This document shows, one piece after another, positions 1 to 7,983 of a DNA stretch of 64,000 nt; position 1 is the stretch's first letter, and every line of letters begins with the position of its first letter. Location of the stretch: positions 62,001 to 126,000 of the forward strand of contig NZ_JOCF01000003.1 in assembly GCF_000720635.1 (NCBI RefSeq), written 5' to 3'. A model generated the notes under the pieces. It was not told where the DNA came from. It saw nothing but the letters and a program-made list of their open reading frames with translations, and did not search any database. Source of the stretch: Streptomyces sp. NRRL WC-3742. Its GTDB lineage: Bacteria; Actinomycetota; Actinomycetes; Streptomycetales; Streptomycetaceae. The position numbers and the translations under genes are program-made.

Positions 1-1311
1 ACGGGCGCCGGCCGCGAGAGCGACCCCGAGCAGTGGTGGCGGGCACTCGGCGAGGCCGCGGCGGCGACGGGCTGGGCGGACCGCGCGGCCGCCGTCTCGG
101 TCGCCGGCCAGCAGCACGGCCTGGTCACCCTCGACGCGACCGGTGCGCCGGTACGCCCGGCGCTGCTCTGGAACGACGTCCGCTCCGCGCCCCAGGCCGC
201 CGCACTGTCGGCCGCGATCGGCGCGGCGGAACTCGCCCGCCGCACCGGCAGCGTGCCCACCGCCGCCTTCACCGCCCCCAAGTGGGCCTGGCTGCGCGCC
301 CACGAGCCCGCAGCCGCCGAGCGGGCGGCCGCCGTACGGCTGCCCCACGACTTCCTCACCGAGCGCCTCACCGGGACGGCCGTCACCGACCGGGGCGACG
401 CCTCGGGAACGGGCTGGTGGGGGCCGGACGGCTACGACCGGGACATCCTCGACCGGATCGGCCTCGACCCGGGCCTACTGCCGGAGGTCCTGGCCCCGGG
501 CGCCCGGGCCGGCACCGTGCGCCCCGGAACGCCGCTGCGCGAGGGCACACCGGTGGCCACCGGCACCGGCGACAACATGGCCGCCGCCCTCGGCCTCGGC
601 CTGCTCCCCGGCCAGCCGGTGCTCAGCCTCGGCACCTCCGGCACCGTCTACGCCGTGGGCCGGGCCAGGCCCGCCGACCCGACCGGCACCGTCGCGGGCT
701 TCGCCGACGCCCTCGGCGACTGGCTGCCGCTCGCCTGCACGCTCAACTGCACCCTCGCCGTCGACCGCTTCGCCGCCCTCCTCGGACGGGACCGCGAGGA
801 GGTCGAGGAGGGCGGCACCGCCGTCGTCCTGCCCTACCTGGACGGCGAACGCACCCCGGACCTCCCGGGCGCCTCCGGCCTCGTCCACGGGCTGCGCCAC
901 GACACCACCCCGGGCCAGCTGCTCCAGGCCGCCTACGACGGCGCCGCCCACGCCCTGCTCGCCGCCCTGGACGGGGTGCTGAGCGAGGGCGGCGCCGACC
1001 CGGCGGGCGAGGAGCCGCTGCTGCTGATCGGCGGCGGCGCCCGCGGCCGCGCCTGGCAGCGGACGGTGCTGCGGCTCTCCGGCCGGGCCGTCCAGGTGCC
1101 CGAGGCGCAGGAACTGGTTGCGCTCGGCGCGGCCGCCCAGGCCGCCGCACTGATCACCGGCGAGCGGGCCGACGAGGTGGCACGCCGCTGGCGGACGGCC
1201 CGGGGCCCGGTGCTGGAGCCGGTGAAGCGGGACGAGGACGCGCTGGCGCGGATCGGCGATACCCTGCGTCGGGCCGGGGCCTTGCAGGGCGCCCCGGCCG
1301 GGGACCGGTAG
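1..1311 (+). CDS. xylB: Xylulokinase (FGGY carbohydrate kinase), 5' truncated by window edge
   Basis: FGGY-family sugar kinase, most likely D-xylulokinase, which phosphorylates D-xylulose with ATP in the cytoplasm. The frame is open from base 1, so the N-terminus lies outside the window; about 436 residues are visible, against roughly 480 for the family. Family motifs seen are AGQQHGL and LLWNDVR near the visible N-terminus, the catalytic-Asp region GTGDN, the phosphate-binding LSLGTSGTVYAV, and GGGARGRAWQRTV in the adenosine region. The stop lies 12 bp before a ROK-family regulator on the same strand, a common pairing for xylose genes. Another FGGY substrate such as a related ketose cannot be excluded from sequence alone. 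Confidence 0.88.
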   Translation, partial: TGAGRESDPEQWWRALGEAAAATGWADRAAAVSVAGQQHGLVTLDATGAPVRPALLWNDVRSAPQAAALSAAIGAAELARRTGSVPTAAFTAPKWAWLRAHEPAAAERAAAVRLPHDFLTERLTGTAVTDRGDASGTGWWGPDGYDRDILDRIGLDPGLLPEVLAPGARAGTVRPGTPLREGTPVATGTGDNMAAALGLGLLPGQPVLSLGTSGTVYAVGRARPADPTGTVAGFADALGDWLPLACTLNCTLAVDRFAALLGRDREEVEEGGTAVVLPYLDGERTPDLPGASGLVHGLRHDTTPGQLLQAAYDGAAHALLAALDGVLSEGGADPAGEEPLLLIGGGARGRAWQRTVLRLSGRAVQVPEAQELVALGAAAQAAALITGERADEVARRWRTARGPVLEPVKRDEDALARIGDTLRRAGALQGAPAGDR

Positions 1312-1323
1312 GAGGGACGGCGC

Positions 1324-2553
1324 GTGACAGCGGTCGGCAGGGCGGCGAGCAGGGGAGCGGAGCACGGGCCCGCCTCGCTGCAGGACATGCGGCGGCAGAA
1401 CCTGGCGGTCGTCCTCTCCGCCGTCGCCGCGCACAGCCCGCTCTCCCGGGCGGACGTCTCCGGGCGCGTCGGACTGACCAGGGCGGCCGTCTCCTCACTC
1501 GTCGACGAGCTGATCGGCCGCGGAGCGGTGACCGAGGCCGCGGCCACCGCCAGCGGACGGGTCGGCCGGCCCGGCCGCGCCCTGACCGTGGCCGGCGAAG
1601 GCCCGGCGGGCCTCGGCCTGGAGATCGGCGTCACCCACCTCGGCGCCTGCGTGGCGGACCTGCGCGGCGAACCGCGGCTGTGGCGCCGGGTGGAACGGGC
1701 CAACGCGGGCAGGCCGGCCGAAACCGTCCTGGCGGAACTCGCCGCGCTGGCCGACGAGGCGCAGGCCGAGGCCGCCGCCCTCGGGCTGCGCGTCGCGGGC
1801 CGCGTCCTGGCCGTGCCCGGGGTGGTGCCCAACACGCCGCACGGACTGCTGGAGCGCGCGCCCAACCTCGGCTGGCACGGTGTCCGGCTCGCCGACCACT
1901 GGCCGGACCCGGACACCGTGCCCGACCCCGAGAACGAGGCCAACCTCGGGGCGCTGGCCGAGTACTGGAACGCCGGGAACCCGGAGGAGACCTTCGTGCA
2001 CGTCTCCGCCGGGGCCGGGATCGGCGCCGCCCTGGTCATCGACGGGCGGCTGTTCCGGGGCGCCCGCGGCTTCGCCGGCGAACTCGGCCACATCCCCGTC
2101 CACCCGGACGGCCCCCGCTGTGCCTGCGGCGCCCGTGGCTGCCTGGAGCAGTACGCGGGCGAGGCGGCCGTGCTGCGCGAGGCCGGCCTCACGCAGCACG
2201 GCGCCGCTGCCACCGGCGACCCGGTCGCGCTGCTCGCCGAACGGGCGGCGGCCGGCCACCCGCCGACCCTGGCGGCGCTGGACCGCGCGGGCCGCGCCCT
2301 CGGCCTTGCCCTCACCTCCGCCGTCGACCTCATCGACCCGGACCGGCTCGTCCTCGGCGGCGCCTACGCCGAACTCGCCGGATGGCTGCTGCCGTCCGTC
2401 CGCGCCGAGCTGGCCGAGCGCGTCACTGTGCGGCCCTGGGCCGAGGAGGCGCTGCGCCCGGCCGCCCTGGGGCGGCGCGGGCCCCTGCTCGGCGCGGCGC
2501 TGACGACGGTCCGTCGCATCATGGCCGATCCGACGCTGCTGCCCGCCGGCTGA
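1324..2553 (+). CDS. ROK-family transcriptional regulator (XylR/NagC type)
   Basis: A 409-residue protein with an N-terminal winged helix-turn-helix (SRADVSGRVGLTRAAVSSLV) and a C-terminal ROK sugar-sensing domain. The ROK signature FRGARGFAGELGHIPV and the zinc-binding CACGARGCLEQY are both present. The GTG start lies 12 bp after the xylulokinase stop, with GGAGGGACGG just upstream, so the two are probably cotranscribed. By family and position it is probably a xylose-responsive repressor of the xylulokinase operon; the operator is not visible because the operon start is outside the window. Confidence 0.85.
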   Translation: MTAVGRAASRGAEHGPASLQDMRRQNLAVVLSAVAAHSPLSRADVSGRVGLTRAAVSSLVDELIGRGAVTEAAATASGRVGRPGRALTVAGEGPAGLGLEIGVTHLGACVADLRGEPRLWRRVERANAGRPAETVLAELAALADEAQAEAAALGLRVAGRVLAVPGVVPNTPHGLLERAPNLGWHGVRLADHWPDPDTVPDPENEANLGALAEYWNAGNPEETFVHVSAGAGIGAALVIDGRLFRGARGFAGELGHIPVHPDGPRCACGARGCLEQYAGEAAVLREAGLTQHGAAATGDPVALLAERAAAGHPPTLAALDRAGRALGLALTSAVDLIDPDRLVLGGAYAELAGWLLPSVRAELAERVTVRPWAEEALRPAALGRRGPLLGAALTTVRRIMADPTLLPAG

Positions 2554-2594
2554 CCAGGAGCCCGTGTCGCCGACCACATGTCCGGAGCACCCCC

Positions 2595-3539
2595 ATGCCT
2601 CTCGATCCCTTCCTCGCCGACAAGATGCACCTCCTCGACGGCCTCGACAGGCCGGACGCCCACAGCGACCCGCAGTCCGCAGCGCGGCTGAGGGAGTACC
2701 TCCGCGATCCCGGCGAGTGGACCGCCCCGGACGTCTCCGTGGAGGACCGCACGGTGCCGGGCCCCCACGGGCGGATCCCGGTCCGGATCTACACCCCCGC
2801 CACCGAGCCCGGCCGGGCGCTGCTGTGGCTGCACGGAGGCGGTTTCACGGGCGGCGACCTCGACATGCCCGAAGCGCACCAGGTGTCCGCCGAACTCTCC
2901 GCCCGGGCCGGAGCGCTGGTGGTATCGGTCGACTACCGCCTGGCCGTGGACGGCACGCACTATCCGGTTCCCGTCGACGACGCCCACGCCGCCTGGCTCT
3001 GGCTCAACGAAACCCTGCGGCTGCGCTCCGGCCCGTCCGGCTCGTTCGGCCCGGTCGCTCTCGGCGGCGCGAGCGCGGGCGCCGCCATCGCCCTGTCCAC
3101 GGCGATCCGGCTCCGCGACCTGGGGCAGTGGTGCCCGGACGCCCTGCTGCTCGCCTATCCCTTCGCACACTTCCCGAACCCGGCGCTGGACCCGGACACC
3201 CGGGCCGAGATGGAGCCGCTTCCGCCGCTCCTGCGGTTCACTCCCGAGGGGATCGAGTCCATGGTGAGGAACTACGTGGGGCGCCTGAGCGACCTACCCC
3301 CGTCGGCGATGCCCGGAGCGGCCAACCTCCGCGGCCTTCCCACGACCGGAATCGTCCTCGCCCAGTACGACGACCTGAGGCCCTCGGGCGAACTGCTCCA
3401 ACGGCAGCTGAACGAGGTCGGAGTCGGCGTACGCTCCTACCTGGCCGCAGGCATGACGCACGGCCACCTCAACCGCAGCCCGTCCCTCAAGGAGGTCGAC
3501 CGCTCCCTCGACTTCCTCGCCGCCGTACTCACCGCCTGA
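2595..3539 (+). CDS. Alpha/beta hydrolase, HSL-type (family IV) esterase
   Basis: A 314-residue serine esterase/lipase of the hormone-sensitive-lipase-like family. The oxyanion-hole motif HGGGF is seen near residue 79, the nucleophile elbow GGASAGA carries the catalytic Ser, and the acid and base are probably in AQYDDLRP and GMTHGHLNR near the C-terminus. There is no signal peptide, so it is expected to be cytoplasmic. The start is ATG at 2595; the much longer open frame upstream is an antisense or shadow reading of the kinase and ROK genes. It lies 41 bp after the ROK gene on the same strand and may be read through from it. The natural ester substrate is unknown. Confidence 0.8.
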   Translation: MPLDPFLADKMHLLDGLDRPDAHSDPQSAARLREYLRDPGEWTAPDVSVEDRTVPGPHGRIPVRIYTPATEPGRALLWLHGGGFTGGDLDMPEAHQVSAELSARAGALVVSVDYRLAVDGTHYPVPVDDAHAAWLWLNETLRLRSGPSGSFGPVALGGASAGAAIALSTAIRLRDLGQWCPDALLLAYPFAHFPNPALDPDTRAEMEPLPPLLRFTPEGIESMVRNYVGRLSDLPPSAMPGAANLRGLPTTGIVLAQYDDLRPSGELLQRQLNEVGVGVRSYLAAGMTHGHLNRSPSLKEVDRSLDFLAAVLTA

Positions 3540-3644
3540 CGGAACGGCAGCAGGAGGCACGGGGCGCGTGGGACTGCGCCATGTCGTGGAGGTGCGGAGA
3601 AACGGGTTGCGGTGCCCGGGCGGTGGGCCGAAGGATTGCGCCCT

Positions 3645-4433
3645 GTGACGACCGTAGAGAACAAACCGCCGTCGGATGCCGCCAGGCCGGTCGCGTTGGT
3701 GACCGGTGTCGGCCGCTCCGCCGGGATCGGCGCGGGTATCGCGCACCGACTGGCCGAGGCGGGCTGGGACCTCGCCTTCACGTACTGGACGCCGTACGAC
3801 GCCCGAATGGCCTGGGGCGCTGAGGCCGGGGCCGCGGACGCCATCGCCGCAGCCCTCGCCGAACGGGGCGCCGCCACGGTGGGGGTGGAGGCCGATCTCG
3901 CCGACCCCGCAGCCCCGGAGCGGGTCTTCGAGGAGGCCGAGCGCCGCCTCGGCACCGTCAGCGCCCTGGTGATGTGCCACTGCGAGTCCGTCGACTCCGG
4001 CCTGCTCGACACCACGATCGAGAGCTTCGACCGCCACTTCGCGGTCAACGCGCGCGCGACCTGGCTGCTGGTCAGGGAGTTCGGCCGTCGCTTCCGCGGG
4101 ACGCCGGGAACCGGCCGCGTCATCGCTCTCACCAGTGACCACACCGTCTTCAACCTGCCCTACGGGGCGAGCAAGGGCGCGCTCGACCGCATCACCCTGG
4201 CGGCCGCCCACGAACTCGCCCACCTCGGCATCACCGCCAACGTGATCAACCCGGGACCGGTGGACACCGGCTGGATGTCCGAGGAGATCCGCGGCCAGGT
4301 CCTGAGCGGAACCCCGGGCGGGCGACTGGGCAGGCCGCAGGACACCGCTCACCTCGTGGAGTTCCTCTGCTCGCCGCAGGGCGAGTGGATCAACGGGCAA
4401 CTGCTGAAGAGCAACGGCGGCTTCGCCTCCTGA
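3645..4433 (+). CDS. SDR-family oxidoreductase (FabG-like)
   Basis: Classical short-chain dehydrogenase/reductase of about 262 residues. The N-terminal cofactor motif is VTGVGRSAGIGAGIA; the catalytic YGASK supplies Tyr and Lys; the NPGPVDTGW motif follows. The fold and length match 3-oxoacyl-ACP reductase-like enzymes that use NAD(P)H. I chose GTG at 3645 because GAAGGA lies about 9 bp upstream; an in-frame GTG at 3612 is possible but has a poorer site. The gene is convergent with the serine hydrolase on the minus strand, with only 18 bp between stops. The substrate cannot be assigned. Confidence 0.8.
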   Translation: MTTVENKPPSDAARPVALVTGVGRSAGIGAGIAHRLAEAGWDLAFTYWTPYDARMAWGAEAGAADAIAAALAERGAATVGVEADLADPAAPERVFEEAERRLGTVSALVMCHCESVDSGLLDTTIESFDRHFAVNARATWLLVREFGRRFRGTPGTGRVIALTSDHTVFNLPYGASKGALDRITLAAAHELAHLGITANVINPGPVDTGWMSEEIRGQVLSGTPGGRLGRPQDTAHLVEFLCSPQGEWINGQLLKSNGGFAS

Positions 4434-4451
4434 CCGGCTGCCCGTGGGGCG

Positions 4452-5627
4452 TCAGTTGGGGGCGTCCTTGCACAGGGCGTTGTCGACGAGGGCCTGGTAG
4501 AGCCGGTCGGTCCGCTCGGGGTCGCTGCGGTCGTACTCGGTGACGGACAGGGCGAGTTGGCGGCTGCCGTCGGCCGTGCCCAGCAGGGCGGTCGAGTAGC
4601 CGGGCATGTCGCCGATGTGCCCCCAGGCGACGCCGCAGGAGAGCTGGTAGCGGGTCACTCCGAGGCCGTACTCGTCCTTGCTTCCGGGGACGTCGGCGGT
4701 GGTGGTCATCTCGGCGAGCTGGGCCGGGGCGAGCAGTCGGCCGCCGAACAGGGCCGCGTGGAAGCGGTTGAGGTCGGCGGTGGTGGAGACGGCGGCGCCG
4801 GCCGCGTCCGCGACCGTCGGGGAGATCCGGGTGATGTCGGCCGGGCCCTCGGGGAGCTGGACGTAGGCGTGCGCGTGCGGGCCGGGGATTCCGGTGGAGG
4901 TGGCGGGCAGGGTGGTGTGGCGCAGCCCGAGCGGCTGCAGGATCCGCTCGCGCACCTCCTCCCGCCAACTGCGGCCGGTGACCTGCTCGATGAGCATGCC
5001 GACGAGGACGTAGTTGGTGTTGGAGTAGTGGAAGCCCTGGCCGGGGGCGAAGTACGGCGGCATGGCGGTGCCCATGTCCACCAGCTTTCGCGGGCTGTAG
5101 CGGACCCACCGGCCGGCGGCGAGGTACGCCCGCTCGCCCGCGTCGTCCCGGGGGCGGATCCGGGGATCGTCGGAGTAGTCGTGCAGCCCGCTGGTGTGGT
5201 TGAGGAGTTGGCGCACGGTGATGCCGTCGCCTCCGGGTACGACGCCCGGCAGGTAGTGCTCGATCCGGTCGTCGAGCGCGATCCGCCCCTCGGCGACCAG
5301 CTGGAGGGTGGCGGTCGAGACGAGGATCTTGGTGACGCTGCCGGCCCTGAACCTCCCGTCGGCGCGCGCAGGGCGCCGCGTGACCAGGTCCTGGACACCG
5401 GCCGCTGCCCGCCAGCGGACCTGCCCGTGGTCGCGCACCTCCGCGAGCGCGGCCGTGCCGCCGCCCTGTTCGACCAGGGCCTTCAGCTCGGGCGGTGGGC
5501 CGAAGGTGCGCCCGGGTGGGGCGGGCGGAGCGGCCACGGCGGCGGGGGCGAGCGCGGTGACGGCGACGGCGGCGACGGCGGCCGAGGCGAGCCGTACACC
5601 GGGACGGCGGGAACGATCGACTGTCAT
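4452..5627 (-). CDS. Secreted serine hydrolase, class C beta-lactamase / D-Ala-D-Ala carboxypeptidase fold
   Basis: A 391-residue penicillin-binding-fold hydrolase. The start at 5627 gives a clear export signal: RSRRPG, a hydrophobic alanine/valine core, then an AxA-type cleavage region near residue 33. Active-site motifs are SVTK (Ser97, Lys100), YSNTNY as the Tyr-x-Asn motif, and HIG in WGHIGDMPG at the position of the KTG triad. Streptomyces relatives include R61-type D-Ala-D-Ala carboxypeptidases acting on peptidoglycan peptides outside the membrane; a beta-lactamase or esterase role is also possible. An in-frame start 12 codons upstream exists but would put charged residues ahead of the signal sequence. 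Confidence 0.83.
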   Translation of the reverse strand: MTVDRSRRPGVRLASAAVAAVAVTALAPAAVAAPPAPPGRTFGPPPELKALVEQGGGTAALAEVRDHGQVRWRAAAGVQDLVTRRPARADGRFRAGSVTKILVSTATLQLVAEGRIALDDRIEHYLPGVVPGGDGITVRQLLNHTSGLHDYSDDPRIRPRDDAGERAYLAAGRWVRYSPRKLVDMGTAMPPYFAPGQGFHYSNTNYVLVGMLIEQVTGRSWREEVRERILQPLGLRHTTLPATSTGIPGPHAHAYVQLPEGPADITRISPTVADAAGAAVSTTADLNRFHAALFGGRLLAPAQLAEMTTTADVPGSKDEYGLGVTRYQLSCGVAWGHIGDMPGYSTALLGTADGSRQLALSVTEYDRSDPERTDRLYQALVDNALCKDAPN

Positions 5628-5811
5628 ATCGTCAGACTCGCAGCGAGGGAGGTCGGTTGGCATCGTCCTGCCGGTGTCCTCGCTTCTGCATCTTTCGGTG
5701 GACGATCGACCACCGGGGGAGGGGGCCCGAGGGCGCTCCGGACCCGTCAGGTGGCTGGGGCTGGGGCTGGGTCCGTGGCGTCGGCGGGCCGGGGCCGGGT
5801 GCGATGCGCCG

Positions 5812-7071
5812 TCACCGCAGGTCCCGGCCCGGACGGGTGGCGCGCACGAGCCAGAGCGTCGCGGCCAGGCACAGGGCGGAGACGGCGCCGAGCACCAGCG
5901 GGACGGAGCGCACGCCCAGCGAGTCGATGCCCGCGCCGAGGGCCGGCCCCGCGACGACACCGCCCACCATGGAGGCGGCGATCACCAGCGCGCCGGCCCG
6001 GCGGGCCCGCGGCGCGGCCCGGTGCAGCCAGGGCAGCCCGGTGGGGAAGATCGGCGCGATGAACAGCCCGACCCCCGCGTAGGCGTACGGGGCGATGCCC
6101 GGGACGGCCGCCAGCGCGAGACAGGCCGTCATCCCCGCGCAGGACACCGCGATGATCGACTCCGCGGAGTGGCGCAGCGCGATCGGGACCACCAGGAAGC
6201 GGCCGACGGTCATCATCAGCCAGTACCCGGAGGTCGCGGTGGCGGCGATCCCGGCGCCGTAGCCGACCGTCTCCAGATGGGTGGGCTCCCAGCCGCCGAC
6301 CCCCGCCTCGACGCCGACGTGCAGGACGTACAGGGTGACGAACACGGCCAGCACCGAGCCCAGGCTGCGGCGCAGCGCGCTCCCGGCGGCCCCGCCCGTA
6401 CCGCTGTGACCGGTCGGGCGCTCGCCCCGGTCGCGCACGTCGCCCCGGTCGCGCACGTCGCGCACGTCGCGCACGCCGCGCAGGCACAGCAGCAGCGGCA
6501 GGTTGGCCGCGGCGAAGGCGAGGAAGACCGCGGGATAGCGGTCGGCGCCGACCGCGCCCACGACGGCGGGCCCGAGGATCGCGCCGATGCCGAAGTGGGC
6601 GTTGAGGACGTTCAGCATCGCCGCCGAGCGATGGCCGAAGCCGGTGGCGAAGAGCTGGTTGAGGCCGTAGTCGATGCCGCCGAAGCCGAGGCCCGCGAGC
6701 AGCGCCGTGGCCAGGGCGAGCGGCCAGTTCGGTGCCAGGGCGAAGCCCGCCGCGCCCACCGCCATCAGCAGGTAGGACGCGCCGAGGATCACGCGGTTGC
6801 CGATGCGCCCCAGGAGCCGGTCGAAGAGGAGTACGCCGGCGACACCGCCGACGAAGTGGGCACTCAGGCCGAGGCCCGCGGCCGCGGGGGAGAGGTGGAA
6901 GGTGTCCCGGAACGCGGGGACGGCCGGCCCGTACAGCGCCTGGAGCGCTCCGATGAGCACGAATCCGGCGCAGGAGGCCACCACCGCCGCCGGACTGAAC
7001 GTCCGTACGTCGGGGGCGGTCGGGATGGTCGGGGCGGTCGCGAGGGGTGGGGCGGTGGAGTGGTCGGTCAC
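5812..7071 (-). CDS. MFS transporter
   Basis: A 419-residue major-facilitator protein with about 12 predicted membrane helices, for example a first helix around SCAGFVLIGALQALYG. Loop 2-3 has DRLLGRIGNRV, the MFS signature region. The closest type is FucP/sugar-permease-like MFS, but the substrate is not readable. GTG at 7071 is preceded by CCGGAG 5 bp upstream on the minus strand. About 100 bp upstream lies a LacI-type operator-like palindrome (7171-7184), which fits sugar-controlled expression. The gap to the serine hydrolase downstream is 184 bp and shows no clear terminator. Confidence 0.82.
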   Translation of the reverse strand: MTDHSTAPPLATAPTIPTAPDVRTFSPAAVVASCAGFVLIGALQALYGPAVPAFRDTFHLSPAAAGLGLSAHFVGGVAGVLLFDRLLGRIGNRVILGASYLLMAVGAAGFALAPNWPLALATALLAGLGFGGIDYGLNQLFATGFGHRSAAMLNVLNAHFGIGAILGPAVVGAVGADRYPAVFLAFAAANLPLLLCLRGVRDVRDVRDRGDVRDRGERPTGHSGTGGAAGSALRRSLGSVLAVFVTLYVLHVGVEAGVGGWEPTHLETVGYGAGIAATATSGYWLMMTVGRFLVVPIALRHSAESIIAVSCAGMTACLALAAVPGIAPYAYAGVGLFIAPIFPTGLPWLHRAAPRARRAGALVIAASMVGGVVAGPALGAGIDSLGVRSVPLVLGAVSALCLAATLWLVRATRPGRDLR

Positions 7072-7170
7072 GTGATCTCCGGAGGATGGGCCACGGTCTC
7101 GTGGGGGCGTGATCATTCCCTGCCGCGCGGCCCGCGCCGCGTACCGGCGGGGGTGCCGCATGCCTGGGGA

Positions 7171-7184
7171 TGTGAACGCTCCCA
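7171..7184. promoter_or_regulatory. LacI-family operator-like palindrome before the MFS gene
   Basis: TGTGAACGCTCCCA, centred on CG, is an imperfect version of the TGTGAGCGCTCACA / TGGGAGCGCTCCCA palindromes bound by LacI-family repressors in Streptomyces. It sits 100 bp upstream of the MFS start on the minus strand. Confidence 0.5.
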
Positions 7185-7270
7185 CTCTTGCTCGGCGCGA
7201 GTCAAGGGTGTGCGAACTGACCGGCGGAGTAAGGCGGTTACGCCAGAGGTGAGCCGTGCGTCCGGTTCGG

Positions 7271-7837
7271 TCAGGTGCACCAGAACAGGAACGGCTTGCA
7301 GGTGGGCGTCGCCGTTGCCGTGGGCGCGGTCGGGCTGGGCGAGTGCCCGGTGGGCGGCGCCGTGGTGGGCTGCGGAGCGGCCGGCTCGGTCGAGGCGGCG
7401 CGCGACGGAGCGGCGGTCGTCCGCGACTCGCTGGGCCGGGCGGTGGTGGCCGACGGCTGCGGCGTGGTGCTTGCGCTGCGCGGTGCGGCACTCGCCGTGA
7501 TGGGAGCGCGCACATTCGCCTGGGCGGACGGCGTGGCCGCCGAGGAGGACGCCGTCGTGTCCGCCGGGGGAGGGACCGCCGCGCCGTCGTCCTGGGCGAG
7601 GGCCACCACGGCGGTGGCCAGTCCGCCTGCCACCACACCGAGTGCGGCCAGGGCGAGCCGGGCGCCGCGCCGCCGGGTCGTTCGCCGCCTGGCCCTCCGG
7701 GGCGCGGAAGCCATGGCGGGCCGGTCCGCGACCGGGCGTTCCGGCTCCTGTCGCGGGAGTTCCTCCTGCGGCCGCCCGCAGCCCGGGCAGGAAAGCGCGC
7801 CGTTGAGGTGGCGTTGGCAGAGCGTGCAGTAACTCAT
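7271..7837 (-). CDS. SCO2400-type zinc-ribbon membrane protein
   Basis: A 188-residue protein starting MSYCTLCQRHLNG, with CxxC...CPGCG zinc-ribbon cysteines in the first 25 residues. A basic stretch (RRARRRTTRRRGAR) precedes one transmembrane helix (LALAALGVVAGGLATAVVAL). A long Ser/Thr/Ala/Pro-rich tail follows, presumably outside the cell. This layout matches small Streptomyces proteins annotated as the SCO2400 family, whose function is unknown. I chose the ATG at 7837 because it places the zinc ribbon at the extreme N-terminus, as in relatives. It is separated from its minus-strand neighbours by about 200 bp of non-coding sequence on the 3' side. Confidence 0.72.
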   Translation of the reverse strand: MSYCTLCQRHLNGALSCPGCGRPQEELPRQEPERPVADRPAMASAPRRARRRTTRRRGARLALAALGVVAGGLATAVVALAQDDGAAVPPPADTTASSSAATPSAQANVRAPITASAAPRSASTTPQPSATTARPSESRTTAAPSRAASTEPAAPQPTTAPPTGHSPSPTAPTATATPTCKPFLFWCT

Positions 7838-7933
7838 TCGATCTTCCGTAGGCGCCCGTGTGTCGCACCGGGTCATCTGCGGAGCGTACGCAGATCCACC
7901 CCGCTCGCGACACCGGTCCGGGGCGAGGCTTCT

Positions 7934-7966
7934 GCGGAGATCACGTGTGGTTCACGTGATCTCCGC
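7934..7966 (-). terminator. Hairpin terminator after the alpha-galactosidase
   Basis: Perfect 14-bp inverted repeat (GCGGAGATCACGTG and its complement) around a 5-nt loop, starting 18 bp beyond the alpha-galactosidase stop. There is no U-tract, as is usual for high-GC actinomycete terminators. Confidence 0.7.
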
Positions 7967-7983
7967 CGAGGAACGGGGCGGGG

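Noticed and set aside
33..2594. Upstream extension of the esterase reading frame
   Set aside because: It is Arg/Pro/Gly-rich and overlaps the xylulokinase and ROK genes in another frame; only the part from 2595 is coding.
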